64,000 nucleotides of DNA from NCBI RefSeq assembly GCF_000384965.1, contig NZ_CM001844.1, forward strand, positions 1,441,667 to 1,505,666. The letters are read 5' to 3'. This DNA is from Bartonella bovis 91-4. GTDB lineage: Bacteria; Pseudomonadota; Alphaproteobacteria; Rhizobiales; Rhizobiaceae. A program made the position numbers and the translations under genes. A model generated the notes under the pieces. It searched no databases. It was not told the origin of the DNA and saw only the letters and a list, made by a program, of their open reading frames with translations. Of the stretch, positions 7,853 to 17,775 are shown one piece after another (position 1 is the stretch's first letter; each line of letters starts with the position of its first letter).

Positions 7853-8171
7853 ACAAAAGTGCTCACTCCTCACCCCGCCTCACCTCATCTTTCCCCCTCT
7901 GCCATCTCATCTCTTCTCGCACCCCATCTCACCCCTTCCCAATGCTCACGCACACAGCCAAAAAAGCACCGCCCTTTGTAATTTTTCCACCTCCCAATGA
8001 TCATCCGACACGCCTCACCAACAAGTCCTCATTAATAGACCTTCATCACCAGCACCTTATCGGGCAAATCTCTACCAACAAGCCTTTATCGACAAGTCTT
8101 TACCAGCTTGTTTTACTTAAAAGCTTTTGTTAAAGTAACTTATGTCATTTATATTTTGAAAACTCCAAACT
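7853..8171. other. Intergenic, C-rich/G-poor
   Basis: These 319 bases between mbfA and dut are strikingly pyrimidine-rich and G-poor on the + strand for the first 100 bases. No gene, clear hairpin or strong promoter is visible. The last 60 bases are AT-rich and probably hold the dut promoter. Confidence 0.5.
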
Positions 8172-8699
8172 ATGTCTCATCCTTCCTCCATCTCATCTCA
8201 CCCCTCACAAAAGCTTGCCCTATCGGTAGAGCGCCTTGCCCACGGGCAAAATTTAGATCTTCCCCAATATGCCACAGCTGGTTCTACTGGCCTTGACTTG
8301 CGTGCAGCTTTGGCAGAAAATGAAACAATCGTTTTAGCCCCTGGCCAGCGCGCCCTCATCCCCACAGGTTTAATTTTTCACCTCTCACCTGGCTATGAAG
8401 CACAAATACGTCCACGCTCTGGCTTGGCTTTAAAACATGGCATCACATGCTTAAATACCCCCGGAACAATTGATAGTGACTACCGCGGTGAAGTAAAAGT
8501 TCTGCTCATCAATCTAGGGCAAGAAGACTTCCTCATTCAACGTGGAATGCGCATTGCACAAACAGTTATCGCACCCGTTATTCAAGTTGATGTGCGTGTC
8601 ATCGAACCAAATCAGAAAAACACCCCATGCAAAGGGCATGAAGCAAACCACACTCAAGAGCGCGGAACAGGCGGCTTTGGCTCAACAGGGCATGATTAA
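8172..8699 (+). CDS. dut: dUTP diphosphatase
   Basis: The enzyme hydrolyses dUTP to dUMP and pyrophosphate, keeping uracil out of DNA and feeding dTMP synthesis. Motifs appear in order: [11 protein letters not shown] (motif 1), [11 protein letters not shown] (motif 2), [14 protein letters not shown] (motif 3), RIAQTVI (motif 4) and the C-terminal GGFGSTG (motif 5). At 175 residues it is longer than the usual about 150. The extra residues are a Ser/Pro-rich N-terminus and an inserted [16 protein letters not shown] segment before the last motif. It is a trimeric cytoplasmic enzyme. It appears monocistronic. Confidence 0.95.
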   Translation: MSHPSSISSHPSQKLALSVERLAHGQNLDLPQYATAGSTGLDLRAALAENETIVLAPGQRALIPTGLIFHLSPGYEAQIRPRSGLALKHGITCLNTPGTIDSDYRGEVKVLLINLGQEDFLIQRGMRIAQTVIAPVIQVDVRVIEPNQKNTPCKGHEANHTQERGTGGFGSTGHD

Positions 8700-8704
8700 T
8701 CTCC

Positions 8705-8915
8705 CACTTCCTTAAAAAACTAAGTTCCCCACCATTGCTTTTAAGCAACAATACCTCATGCTTTATTAAAAAAACATAACTCCCTACCTTAAAAAGGCGC
8801 AAATCCCCTTCATTCTTTTTAAGAGAATGCCTTTCCCATCACCGGCAAAAAATACAAACCCACCCATCTTCATTTTATGAAAAACTAAAGCCCCTCTATC
8901 TGAAGCAAAAACACC
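8705..8915. repeat. Three degenerate intergenic repeats downstream of dut
   Basis: Three loosely similar units are visible starting near 8711, 8790 and 8878. They share a pattern of CTTAAAAA or TGAAAAACTAA, then CCCC, then an Ala/Lys-codon-like purine run and CCTCAT or CCTTTC. The region is C-rich. This is by eye; divergence is high. Confidence 0.35.
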
Positions 8916-9473
8916 TCATTCTCTTCTCTCAAAAGAAAGGCTTTCCCCATTTTCCCCATCACTTCTGCTGTCTGCCTCACCGTTACCATTGCTGCTCCCC
9001 TTACTGCTATTATTTCCCCCATTACCTCTGTTTGCCCCATTATTATTGTTTAAAGTTTTGTGCATTCCCACAAGACCAATTTTTGTATATCCAGCTGTTT
9101 GCAACTGGTCTAACACATTGATAACACGGCCATAGTCAATTTCTTCATCTGCTTGAATCAAAATCTTTGTTTCTAAATTCCCTTGTGTTTCTTCAGACAA
9201 GATCTCAATAAATTGTCTCTCTCCCACAAGAGTATCACCAACATAAAAAGAATGATCCTTCTGTAAAGTAATATAAAGAGGTTTATCAGGTTGGGGAACA
9301 GGCGCCTTTGTTATAGAAGGCAACTGAACAGAAATAACAGATGTTGCCAAAGGCGCAGCCACCATAAACACAATAAGCAGTACCAAAACAACATCGATAA
9401 AAGGCGTTACATTGATCTCACTATGGACCTGAAAATCACCGCTCTCCCACTCATTATGATAGTCTGTTTTCAT
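8916..9473 (-). CDS. exbD: Biopolymer transport protein ExbD with Asn/Gly/Ser tail
   Basis: ExbD is part of the ExbB-ExbD proton-driven motor that powers TonB-dependent uptake. There is one transmembrane helix near residues 25-45 with the proton-path aspartate in NVTPFIDVVLVLLIVF. A periplasmic TolR-like domain follows to about residue 138. The last about 45 residues (NNNNGANRGNGGNNSSKG and on) are a low-complexity Asn/Gly/Ser/Asp tail that typical ExbD proteins (about 140 residues) lack. The start overlaps the end of exbB by 4 bases (ATGA). No tonB is visible nearby. The DALIQAD-type register is ordinary for the family. Confidence 0.85.
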   Translation of the reverse strand: MKTDYHNEWESGDFQVHSEINVTPFIDVVLVLLIVFMVAAPLATSVISVQLPSITKAPVPQPDKPLYITLQKDHSFYVGDTLVGERQFIEILSEETQGNLETKILIQADEEIDYGRVINVLDQLQTAGYTKIGLVGMHKTLNNNNGANRGNGGNNSSKGSSNGNGEADSRSDGENGESLSFERRE

Positions 9474-10327
9474 TGTTTGCGGCTTTTCTGCTGTCTTTGT
9501 TGGTCGAGTTCACGGCTTAAAAGCCTTTCAATAGCAGCAGCAATATCCCCTAAATCATTTCGATATCCATTAAGAGCACGCGTTAAACCATTATACATAA
9601 CAACAGCAGGAATAGCGACAAAAAGCCCCACAGCCGTTGCAAGCAAAGCTTCAGCAATCCCAGGCGCCACAACATCTAAGCGCGTTGTCTGAGTTTGAGC
9701 AATCCCAATAAAAGCATTCATAATCCCCCAAACGGTTGCAAAAAGCCCAACAAAAGGGGCAATAGCACCAATAGTTGCAAGAATGGCAGTTCCACAAGCC
9801 ATACGCCCTGTAGCAGCCAACACACATCGTGCTAAAAGCAAATGGACCCGTTCTTTCACACCCTCATTGAAAGCACACAAAGTAGTATCGTCATCTCTGC
9901 GTTCTCTGGCGCCTTGAAACTTGATAAAGACGACCTGCTGAGTAGAAAGATCCACCTCTTTGAGCGTTTCTTCTAAAAAAACTGCACCTGCTCCCAGAAA
10001 GACCAAATTTTTTTCTTGCTGATTTTTAAAGTCAGAAGCCAAATGCGTGAAAGTTTGAGCGTTTAGAGAAAACCGCAACGCACGACGCGCTTTGCGCTTT
10101 GCCAACGTTATTTCAACAATTTTAGCCAAAGCAATCGTCCAAGATACAAGAGAAGCAAGTATCAACACAATAATCACAGCTTGCACAACCCTATCGGCAG
10201 CCATGAACATCGAAAAGGGAGAAAAATCACCCGCCGCAAATAAAGTAAAACTTTTATCTAAAGATTCTATTTCAGATTCCATCGCTTCCCACAAATCTCC
10301 CCAATATCCCCCCTCATCTTCCTCCAT
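9470..10327 (-). CDS. exbB: Biopolymer transport protein ExbB (MotA/TolQ/ExbB family)
   Basis: ExbB forms the pentameric inner-membrane core of the TonB energising motor. The 285-residue protein has an acidic N-terminal extension, a first transmembrane helix near residues 48-70, a cytoplasmic loop, and the paired helices with family motifs ATIGAIAPFVGLFATVWGIMNAF and VAPGIAEALLATAVGLFVAIPAV. It is distinguished from TolQ, which is present separately at 34.3 kb next to tolR, by context with this ExbD and by the longer N-terminus. The two genes form an operon with exbB first. Confidence 0.85.
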   Translation of the reverse strand: MEEDEGGYWGDLWEAMESEIESLDKSFTLFAAGDFSPFSMFMAADRVVQAVIIVLILASLVSWTIALAKIVEITLAKRKARRALRFSLNAQTFTHLASDFKNQQEKNLVFLGAGAVFLEETLKEVDLSTQQVVFIKFQGARERRDDDTTLCAFNEGVKERVHLLLARCVLAATGRMACGTAILATIGAIAPFVGLFATVWGIMNAFIGIAQTQTTRLDVVAPGIAEALLATAVGLFVAIPAVVMYNGLTRALNGYRNDLGDIAAAIERLLSRELDQQRQQKSRKQ

Positions 10328-10850
10328 CTAAAAAACCGGTTATAAAAAATAAAAGAAGACAAATCAAGTCCAGTTTTATAATAAAAAGTGCCATCACTTT
10401 TACTCACACCCCTCACACATTCACGTACCTCTCTTAAAACTCCACTCACACGAACCCTTAAAGCTCCCCACAAACTTAAAACCGGCACACACTCATACCT
10501 CTCTTTTAAAGCAGCTCACACCCCACAGGCTCGCCTTCACAACTATAGGTTTAATTCATAACACCATAGTTCACGCATAAAGGAAGGCATAGACTGTCAT
10601 AAAACAAAAATATCGTGAAAATTTTACCCATGTAAGCTCCATGTTTAAAGGTTTTTTTTGCAACCTACCCTACACGATCAAGACTCACCAGGGTAAATAA
10701 CACTTATAAAAAATACACCTATAAATTGTATTTTATGGAACCAATATGATTTAGCGGCGTTAAACACTAACGAATGTTCAAAATCTTTGACTCTGGTGAT
10801 GGTATTCACCGTGAACCGAAAACAACCCAAGAAAAAAAGGAAGAATCATT
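10328..10850. other. Intergenic between exbB and the ElaB-like gene
   Basis: These 523 bases separate divergent genes. Positions 10430-10545 are C-rich with two imperfect copies of a ACCTCTCTT(TT)AAA...CTCACAC motif. The 10600-10850 part is ordinary and must hold the rightward promoter. A small inverted repeat GGTGA-N6-TCACC lies at 10795-10810. I see no clear iron-regulator box for exbB. Confidence 0.45.
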
Positions 10851-11177
10851 ATGGCAAACAACAAGACAGCAGAAGACAGAGCAGCATCAACAGAAAAAGA
10901 TTTACACGCTCAATTGAAGCAATTACGCAGTGAAATGGCAAACATAACCTCAGCATTAAGTGACCTTGGTTCAGACACATTAAGCGAAGCTAAAAACAAA
11001 GCAACAAAACTCTATACTTCTATGAAAGACAATGGCGAAAACATCGCTTCACAAACCAAAGACGTCTTAAGCGATTTTGAACAAAATTTGAGCAGATGTG
11101 TACGCAAAAATCCTAGCAAGAGCGTTTTGGTTGCAGCAAGCATTGGTTTTGTTCTCTCTTACTTGATCCGCCGTTAA
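10851..11177 (+). CDS. ElaB/YqjD-like (DUF883) membrane-anchored protein
   Basis: This 108-residue protein has a long Lys/Glu/Ala-rich helical region (about residues 10-80, likely coiled coil) and one C-terminal transmembrane segment (KSVLVAASIGFVLSYLIRR). The pattern is that of the ElaB/YqjD/DUF883 family, tail-anchored inner-membrane proteins; E. coli YqjD is reported to bind ribosomes in stationary phase. AAGGAAG precedes the ATG. It is directly followed by a YqjE-like gene, the same pairing as yqjD-yqjE in E. coli, so one operon is likely. A related protein lies at 61888-62178. Confidence 0.75.
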   Translation: MANNKTAEDRAASTEKDLHAQLKQLRSEMANITSALSDLGSDTLSEAKNKATKLYTSMKDNGENIASQTKDVLSDFEQNLSRCVRKNPSKSVLVAASIGFVLSYLIRR

Positions 11178-11180
11178 CCC

Positions 11181-11618
11181 ATGCAAACATCTATTGTATC
11201 CTTACTGTACCAGTTGACTGGTGGAAATCTTAAAAATACGATCAAACAGATCCGTATCCAAGCAATTTGCTATGGGATTATTGGGTTTTCATTACTGATA
11301 GCTCTGGTGTTTTTAAATGTTTTGAGCTTTTTTGCATTGCGTTTAGTAATGCACCCAGTTGGAGCAGCTACAACAATGGTATTTATTTGGTTCTTTGTTG
11401 CAGTATTAAGTGTTTTGCTAAGTCGGTTTTTCAAAGCATATCAACAGCGCAATTATCAAAAATACTATGAAGAACAGCACCGTAAATTTATGACAGAGTC
11501 AACTCTTTCTAGCATTGCAATGCTGGGTAAATACTTGCCTCTTGTTAAATTAGGATTGCCAACCTTGGGACTTGCAGCTTATCTTCTGTGGCGAAAAGAT
11601 AAAAAAGATCACTTTTAA
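11181..11618 (+). CDS. YqjE/holin-X-like two-helix membrane protein
   Basis: This 145-residue protein has two strong hydrophobic helices near residues 28-55 and 60-85, a basic linker, and a weak third near the C-terminus (LPTLGLAAYLLWRKDKKDHF). The layout matches YqjE/Phage_holin_3-type proteins that accompany YqjD. The ATG comes 3 bases after the previous stop with little ribosome site of its own, indicating translational coupling. The function is unknown; an envelope role is inferred from the membrane helices and neighbour. Confidence 0.6.
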   Translation: MQTSIVSLLYQLTGGNLKNTIKQIRIQAICYGIIGFSLLIALVFLNVLSFFALRLVMHPVGAATTMVFIWFFVAVLSVLLSRFFKAYQQRNYQKYYEEQHRKFMTESTLSSIAMLGKYLPLVKLGLPTLGLAAYLLWRKDKKDHF

Positions 11619-11649
11619 AATACATAGTTGTTGTGATTCACGCCCCCCC

Positions 11650-11689
11650 AAAAGGCACATTCTCTCGGTATAGAAAGAATGTGCCTTTT
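11650..11689 (+). terminator. Rho-independent terminator after the ElaB-like/YqjE-like operon
   Basis: AAAAGGCACATTCT pairs perfectly with AGAATGTGCCTTTT (14 bp) around a 12-base loop. The 3' arm ends in TTTT. It lies 31 bases past the stop and could act in both directions. Confidence 0.85.
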
Positions 11690-12119
11690 CCTCTGCAAAA
11701 AGCACCCCTTCCCCGCACATCACTGCCCCTCCCAAATCCGCCCTCTTCCAACCCAAGCCCTAACATCTTCTCACGCACCAACACTCCCCCACACCGGTAC
11801 CTAATCTGCCTCACAAGAGCACACCTTCTCTCTCTTTCAAGCACACACACCTTCAACCAAACTTGCTTATGAAATATTGAGAAAACCTCAACACAAAAAT
11901 AAAAATAGAATAAGCCCCTATTACCATTATCAAAATGATAAACGAATAAGATTGATTTAATTCAAGCCTTACAATTTGCGATTTATTTTCACCGGTCTTT
12001 AATGGGAAGAGTAATCCTCAATCACCAAAAATCCCCCAAAAGATAAGGCCCTCTAAATCTCTTTTTTAAAAAAACTATTCCCCCCAAGAAGAACATTCTA
12101 CAGCTACATTTGGAATATT
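11690..12119. other. Intergenic, C-rich then AT-rich
   Basis: These 430 bases lie between convergent genes. Positions 11690-11870 are very C-rich and G-poor on the + strand; the rest is AT-rich. Open frames there have codon use produced by this skew and no ribosome site. No RNA gene is recognised. Confidence 0.5.
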
Positions 12120-13469
12120 CTAAACACGATCATGGCGCACAATAACATCCGCAATATCTGCCGCAATGGCTTCAATAACTTTGGTATCATCACCCTCAAC
12201 CATCACACGAATCAACGGTTCAGTTCCAGAAGCACGAATAACCAACCGTATCCTTTCCCCTAAACCTTCTGTTGCTTGATCAATTGCAGCCTTGACTGAA
12301 GATTTATTCAACACATTTTTGTCTTTAATTGTTATATTTTTCAAAATTTGAGGTACAGGTTCAAAACGTTTACACAGCTCGCTCATCGAGAGTTTGTTTT
12401 CTTTCATACACGCTAAAATCTGCAAAGCAACAACCAGCCCATCACCCGTTGTCCCAAAATCACTCAAGACAATGTGCCCACAAGCCTCTCCACCAACATT
12501 ATAACCCTTCTCACGCATCGCTTCAACAACATAACGATCCCCAACCTTAGTACGTATCAAATCTAACCCCTTAGCGTTTAAAAAACGCTCCAGTCCAAGA
12601 TTTGCCATAATGGTTGTCACAACACCACTGCACTGCAGCCGCCCAGTTTTGTGCCAATGTTCAGCAAGCACCGCAATCAATTGATCACCATCAATGGTTT
12701 GAGCTTTTTCATCAACCATTAAAACACGATCACCATCCCCATCAAGCGCAATCCCCACATCAGCACGCACCTCGTGCACTTTCTCTTTTAAAGACGTCAG
12801 ATCCGTAGATCCGCATTTTTGATTAATATTAAAGCCATTGGGTTCATGATTGATTGCAATAACCTCTGCACCCAATTCCCATAAAGCAAGTGGTGCAGCC
12901 TTATATGCAGCGCCATTGGCACAATCGACCACAATACGCAAAGCATCCAAACGTACATCACGCGGTAGCGTGCGTTTTGCATATTCAATATAACGGTAAA
13001 TGTCCCCTTCAACCCGTTTTGCACGCCCAATTTCTGCACAATTTGCTAAAGAATGCGAAAGATCTTTCTCAAGCAATTGCTCAATCTGTGCTTCGATTTT
13101 ATCTGAAAGCTTAAAACCATCAGGGCCAAAAAGCTTAATACCATTGTCGTAATAAGGGTTATGAGAAGCAGAAATCATCACCCCAATATCCGCCCGCAAA
13201 GAACGGCAAAGCATAGCAACAGCAGGGGTTGGTACAGGCCCAAGCAAGAAAGCTTCCATTCCAGCAGCAGTAAATCCTGAAACCAAAGCATTTTCCAGCA
13301 TATAACCAGACAATCGGGTATCTTTACCAATCACCACACGGCACGACTGCCCTTGTGAGCGAAACAAAACTCCCACAGCCATCCCCACTTTCAGGGCAAA
13401 ATCTGGTGTCATAGGAAAACAATTGGCTTTTCCCCGAATACCATCTGTTCCGAAATATTTTTGCGCCAT
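12120..13469 (-). CDS. glmM: Phosphoglucosamine mutase
   Basis: GlmM converts glucosamine-6-phosphate to glucosamine-1-phosphate for peptidoglycan and LPS precursors. At 449 residues it has family length. The phosphoserine loop is ISASHNP with the catalytic serine at 102; the metal site DGDGDR is near residue 243 and the sugar-phosphate loop [14 protein letters not shown] is near the C-terminus. It begins [13 protein letters not shown], the standard start. It is the last gene of the minus-strand block pal-cpoB-tilS-ftsH-glmM, though 500 bases from ftsH. Confidence 0.97.
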   Translation of the reverse strand: MAQKYFGTDGIRGKANCFPMTPDFALKVGMAVGVLFRSQGQSCRVVIGKDTRLSGYMLENALVSGFTAAGMEAFLLGPVPTPAVAMLCRSLRADIGVMISASHNPYYDNGIKLFGPDGFKLSDKIEAQIEQLLEKDLSHSLANCAEIGRAKRVEGDIYRYIEYAKRTLPRDVRLDALRIVVDCANGAAYKAAPLALWELGAEVIAINHEPNGFNINQKCGSTDLTSLKEKVHEVRADVGIALDGDGDRVLMVDEKAQTIDGDQLIAVLAEHWHKTGRLQCSGVVTTIMANLGLERFLNAKGLDLIRTKVGDRYVVEAMREKGYNVGGEACGHIVLSDFGTTGDGLVVALQILACMKENKLSMSELCKRFEPVPQILKNITIKDKNVLNKSSVKAAIDQATEGLGERIRLVIRASGTEPLIRVMVEGDDTKVIEAIAADIADVIVRHDRV

Positions 13470-13968
13470 CTTTTTCCCTTTCCACCCACAGACCCTTTGG
13501 GGATCACCGACTCCTCAGGCCACAGTCCCTTTAAAACCATCGCCCTTTAAATCACAAACCACTCAAATCACCAACTTGCCTCTGCCCATCTTCAAAACCA
13601 CCAACCACTCTCACAGACCTTTTAAGAATCACTGACCTCGCAATCCACAAACCTTGATCTTCAAGTCCCCCACACAAAACAACCAATTTTCAAAAAAAAG
13701 CCAGCTTCTTCATAGACCTATTAATAAACAACTACCTCAACGCATAAAAAAATCCTGTTTCCTATAGACACTTTCGCACCCATAAAAGCAATCCCCTCAA
13801 TACTTTTTCACCTCTAAAATTCTGCCGCACACAAAAAAGCCTTACACACCAGCCAAAGACCTCTCATTTATTGTTAAATCTCTGACTTAATCAGTAAAAC
13901 TCTCCCACTTACCGCTTTACTCAAATCTTAAAGGGAAATTTTTTACCTTGAGTACTATCTACCCATTT
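13470..13968. other. Intergenic between ftsH and glmM with degenerate duplication
   Basis: These 499 bases are C-rich and G-poor. Two imperfect copies of a about 45-base segment are visible (ACAGACCCTTTGGGGATCAC near 13489 and ACAGACCTTTTAAGAATCAC near 13614). No gene or terminator is clear. A glmM promoter could lie here, since 500 bases is long for an operon gap. Confidence 0.45.
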
Positions 13969-16044
13969 CTAAGCATCTGGATTGTTCTTAGAATCATTCT
14001 TTGCTTTCACCTTATTGTCATTACTTACTTTTAGCGTACTCTTAGAAACACTTTTAGAACTACGAGCCTTCTTTTCAGTAACACCAGTGTTCTTCTCAGC
14101 AGCATCAGTCTTTTTTTCAGAAACATCAGTTTTCTTTTCTTCAACACGAAGTTGTGATTTTTCTTTTCCACCCTTACCACCTGTTTTGGGCACAGATGAA
14201 GTACGTGAAGGAACATGATCATTGCCTTGCGTGCGTGAAGGTGGTTTGCCTGCAATCACTTCATTAATTTCTGCACCAGTTAATGTCTCATATTCTAACA
14301 AACCTTGAGCCAATGCGAACCACTGTTTCTTTTTCGTTGTGAGAACTTTTGTTGCACTTTTATAAGCATCATCAATAAGTCTGCGCACTTCCATATCGAT
14401 CATGCGTGCCGTTTCTTCAGAAACATTTTGCGTTCTTGCAACTGAATGACCTAAAAAAACTTCATCTTGATTATCGCCATAAGCAACATTGCCAAGCATC
14501 TCAGAAAATCCCCACCGGGTGATCATAGCACGTGCCAATTTCGTGGCCTGTTCAATATCAGAAGCCGCACCAGATGTGATATTTTCCTTTCCGAATTTTA
14601 GTTCTTCGGCCACTCTTCCACCCATCATAATAGCCAAGCGTGAAATCATCCACCGATAGCTCATGGAATAGCGATCACCTTCAGGCAATTGCATGACCAT
14701 CCCCAAAGCTCTTCCTCTTGGTACAATTGTTGCTTTGTGAACAGGGTCAGCAGCAGGCACATTTAAAGCCACAATAGCATGCCCTGCTTCGTGATAAGCA
14801 GTCAGCTCTTTTTCCTCTTGTGTCATAGCAGTTGAACGGCGTTCAGCCCCCATCATGACTTTATCTTTTGCATCTTCAAACTCTTGCATTGTCACCACTC
14901 TTTTGTTGCGACTTGCAGCCATTAAAGCAGCTTCATTAACAAGGTTCATCAGATCAGCACCGGAAAATCCTGGTGTTCCTCGCGCTAAAACCTTCAAATC
15001 AACATTGGGCGCTACAGGCACATTGCGCACATGAACTTTCAAAATCTGCTCACGCCCAGCAACATCAGGGTTTGGCACCACAACTTGTCGATCAAAACGC
15101 CCTGGTCTTAACAAAGCAGGGTCAAGCACATCTGGCCGGTTTGTTGCTGCAATTAAAATAATGCTTTCATTAGGCTCAAACCCATCCATTTCAACAAGCA
15201 ATTGGTTTAATGTTTGTTCGCGCTCATCGTTTCCCCCGCCAAGTCCTGCACCACGATGGCGCCCAACCGCATCGATTTCATCAATAAAGATAATGCAAGG
15301 AGCATTTTTTTTAGCTTGTTCAAACATATCACGAACACGGCTTGCCCCAACACCTACAAACATTTCCACAAAGTCTGACCCTGAGATGGTAAAAAATGGA
15401 ACATTGGCTTCCCCAGCAACAGAGCGTGCAAGTAAAGTTTTTCCAGTTCCTGGTGGCCCAACAAGCAAAACACCACGGGGAATACGCCCCCCTAAACGCT
15501 GAAATTTTTGTGGATCACGTAGAAAATCGACAATTTCTTGTAAATCTTGCTTTGCTTCTTCAACACCAGCAACATCTTGAAAGGTGACCCGCCCATGCGC
15601 TTCACTTAGTAATTTTGCTTTTGATTTCCCAAACCCCATTGCACCACGTGATCCATTTTGCATTTGTCGCATAAAAAAGATCCACGCCCCAACAATAATA
15701 ATAACAGGAAGAAGAGAGAATAATAAATTCAATAAAATACTATTCCCAGAACTTTCAGGTACAGCCTTCACATTCACCTTGTTATCTTCCAATTTCTGTA
15801 CCAAAGCAGGATCTCTTGGTGCATAAGTTGAAATGATTCGACGATCAGCGGTATGTCCTGTTAACTTTTGACCTTGGATAGTCACAGTTGTAAACTCGTT
15901 ATTCTCGACTTTCTTTAAGAAATCAGAATAGGAAAGCTCACCATTTCCGGTTCGCTGGCTGCTTCCATTAAAGAAAGAAAACAACGCAATGAGTACTAAG
16001 GCAATAAGCCCCCAAATCATGAGGGAGCGGTAATTGGAATTCAT
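13969..16044 (-). CDS. ftsH: ATP-dependent zinc metalloprotease FtsH
   Basis: FtsH is the inner-membrane AAA+ protease that degrades RpoH-type sigma factors, LpxC and damaged membrane proteins. From ATG 16044 (AGTGGA site upstream; MNSNYRSL) the protein is 691 residues. Two transmembrane helices flank a periplasmic domain (residues about 8-130). The AAA core has Walker A GPPGTGKT, Walker B IIFIDEID and SRH motifs, and the zinc site is HEAGH. The C-terminal tail is unusually long and Lys/Glu/Thr-rich, with four 7-residue repeats of EKKTDxx type. It is preceded by tilS, the standard alphaproteobacterial order. Confidence 0.96.
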   Translation of the reverse strand: MNSNYRSLMIWGLIALVLIALFSFFNGSSQRTGNGELSYSDFLKKVENNEFTTVTIQGQKLTGHTADRRIISTYAPRDPALVQKLEDNKVNVKAVPESSGNSILLNLLFSLLPVIIIVGAWIFFMRQMQNGSRGAMGFGKSKAKLLSEAHGRVTFQDVAGVEEAKQDLQEIVDFLRDPQKFQRLGGRIPRGVLLVGPPGTGKTLLARSVAGEANVPFFTISGSDFVEMFVGVGASRVRDMFEQAKKNAPCIIFIDEIDAVGRHRGAGLGGGNDEREQTLNQLLVEMDGFEPNESIILIAATNRPDVLDPALLRPGRFDRQVVVPNPDVAGREQILKVHVRNVPVAPNVDLKVLARGTPGFSGADLMNLVNEAALMAASRNKRVVTMQEFEDAKDKVMMGAERRSTAMTQEEKELTAYHEAGHAIVALNVPAADPVHKATIVPRGRALGMVMQLPEGDRYSMSYRWMISRLAIMMGGRVAEELKFGKENITSGAASDIEQATKLARAMITRWGFSEMLGNVAYGDNQDEVFLGHSVARTQNVSEETARMIDMEVRRLIDDAYKSATKVLTTKKKQWFALAQGLLEYETLTGAEINEVIAGKPPSRTQGNDHVPSRTSSVPKTGGKGGKEKSQLRVEEKKTDVSEKKTDAAEKNTGVTEKKARSSKSVSKSTLKVSNDNKVKAKNDSKNNPDA
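14056..14139 (-). repeat. Four 21-bp tandem repeats in the ftsH tail
   Basis: Four in-frame 21-base units encode [21 protein letters not shown] and EKKARSS. The first two differ at only a few bases, so the copy number may vary between strains. Confidence 0.8.
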
Positions 16045-16167
16045 ATTCAGTCCACTTATCAGATATAAATTTTTATAGAATAATGAGTAACATATAATCT
16101 TGTCCCCGCCTTGCCAAGACATGAATAGGGTGTTTATCATTTTTTAAAGCGATTTTTTGTATCTTTT

Positions 16168-17775
16168 TCATGTAATGTTAAAAAAAGGCTTTATAACATT
16201 AATAAAAGCAGCATCTTCACACAACAAAAGCCAATCAAAAGGTGCAAGAATGCGCTGCACAATTACTTTATGACGACAAGAGAAATAAGAAAGCTCTGGA
16301 ATATCAACGCCTTTGGCACCTAAAACCAATGGAAGAGATTGCAACGAAGGAAAATGAGGTCGTTTACAATCAACCATATTCTCAAAATCAATCATATCCC
16401 CAATTACCTCATCCTTGCCAATATGGGTGCTAGAAAAATGTTCCCCATACCTAAGAAACTGTTTTAAATGAACAAGATCAGCAGCACGCACTTTAAGGGC
16501 ATCTGCTTCATGATTGGTGATCTGATAACGCCCATCCCATAAAAGGGTTTGCCCAGGAAGGACGATCGCTTCTTGAATGTTTCGTGCTTCACGCCAAAAA
16601 GCAATTCCCTTTTGACTATATTCAATAAGAGATCTAGCCAAAGTAAAGCGTTTTTTTTCTAAAGAGTGGAAACATAATTTTTGATTAAGAGCGCTCAACT
16701 TTTGAGATGCAAGCAAATAAGAACTGCCTCCCATCAACACAGCAAATAACCCCACAACAAATGGAAACCCCGGATGATGGCGTAAAAAGGGTGCAGGCCT
16801 TTTAATAAAACATCGCCCATATTCAACAACAATATCCAAAGCTAGAATCAAATCAGCAATCATTTGTGCGTATTGACGCCGTTTTAATGCAGCTTCATTA
16901 ACTTTTTGAGCAATTTTAGAAAAGTTTTTAGGATGAATAGAACGGCGCACACGTACACGTTCAAAACGTAAATCATCATTCGTCGGATCATCAATCCATG
17001 CTATTTCCCGCAAACGCAAATAAGCACGCAATGTATCGCGCTTAATGCCAAGTAATGGGCGAATCAAACGCACTTTTTGGCGCAATAATGCCTCACGCGC
17101 AATACAAGACAAACCACGCTCAATCAGTGCACCATTGTCTTGCAGTTCATCACCCTCTTTTAACGAGCTCGCCGCATCCATTTCCTCCCATGTATTATTA
17201 CTATCACCTTGCTCCCCCTGTTGTGAAACGCCATCAACCTCAACCCCACATCGCATAGCACAAGCCTTACCACCGCGCCCTATATCAAAAACACTCTCAT
17301 TCTCTGATCTTAAAGCAAAACTTTTATCTTGTTGCAAAACAGCTCTATCCTTTAAGACACGTTGGCAGCGCATATAATAAGTTTCGACCTGATCATTGAG
17401 AGTGTGCCCTGTCATAATGAGCGTTGCACCTTGTTTTTCAGCTTCTTGGAACAATAAATCATACCGTGCAACACGCGCTTTTTGAGAAACATCTGTCTTT
17501 GGCTTTGCACCTTCCCACCGCACAATGACATGCTTAATCTGATAGGCACGACAAATTTCTGCTACCTTCTGCGCTTCATAAGCTGATTCTTCACGTAATT
17601 GATGATCAACCGTAACAACAATAATCTCAGGGGGAGAAAGCAATATCTTAAAATAATCTTTGAGTAAAAACAACAAAGCCAGCGAATCACCCCCCCCAGA
17701 AGCCGCCACAATCAGCTTTTGACAATGAGTAAAATCTGACTTCTTAAAAATATTTTCTGCTAATTGGGTGAGCAC
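16168..17775 (-). CDS. tilS: tRNA(Ile)-lysidine synthase with large insertion
   Basis: TilS makes lysidine at C34 of tRNA-Ile(CAU) so that it reads AUA. The PP-loop ATPase motif is SGGGDS at residues 26-31, followed by VVTVDHQLREES and MTGHTLNDQVETYYMR. The family is usually 320-440 residues; this is 535. Between the VET-x-RxxR segment and the IRPLL motif there is an about 90-residue Gly/Ser/Glu-rich insertion with its own Cys residues. The C-terminal part is less conserved. The start overlaps the end of cpoB by 16 bases, and ftsH follows after 120 bases. Confidence 0.9.
   Translation of the reverse strand: MLTQLAENIFKKSDFTHCQKLIVAASGGGDSLALLFLLKDYFKILLSPPEIIVVTVDHQLREESAYEAQKVAEICRAYQIKHVIVRWEGAKPKTDVSQKARVARYDLLFQEAEKQGATLIMTGHTLNDQVETYYMRCQRVLKDRAVLQQDKSFALRSENESVFDIGRGGKACAMRCGVEVDGVSQQGEQGDSNNTWEEMDAASSLKEGDELQDNGALIERGLSCIAREALLRQKVRLIRPLLGIKRDTLRAYLRLREIAWIDDPTNDDLRFERVRVRRSIHPKNFSKIAQKVNEAALKRRQYAQMIADLILALDIVVEYGRCFIKRPAPFLRHHPGFPFVVGLFAVLMGGSSYLLASQKLSALNQKLCFHSLEKKRFTLARSLIEYSQKGIAFWREARNIQEAIVLPGQTLLWDGRYQITNHEADALKVRAADLVHLKQFLRYGEHFSSTHIGKDEVIGDMIDFENMVDCKRPHFPSLQSLPLVLGAKGVDIPELSYFSCRHKVIVQRILAPFDWLLLCEDAAFINVIKPFFNIT

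Noticed and set aside
11633..11872. Overlapping open frames in the C-rich spacer
   Set aside because: They arise from base skew, overlap the terminator hairpin and have no ribosome site or recognisable domain.
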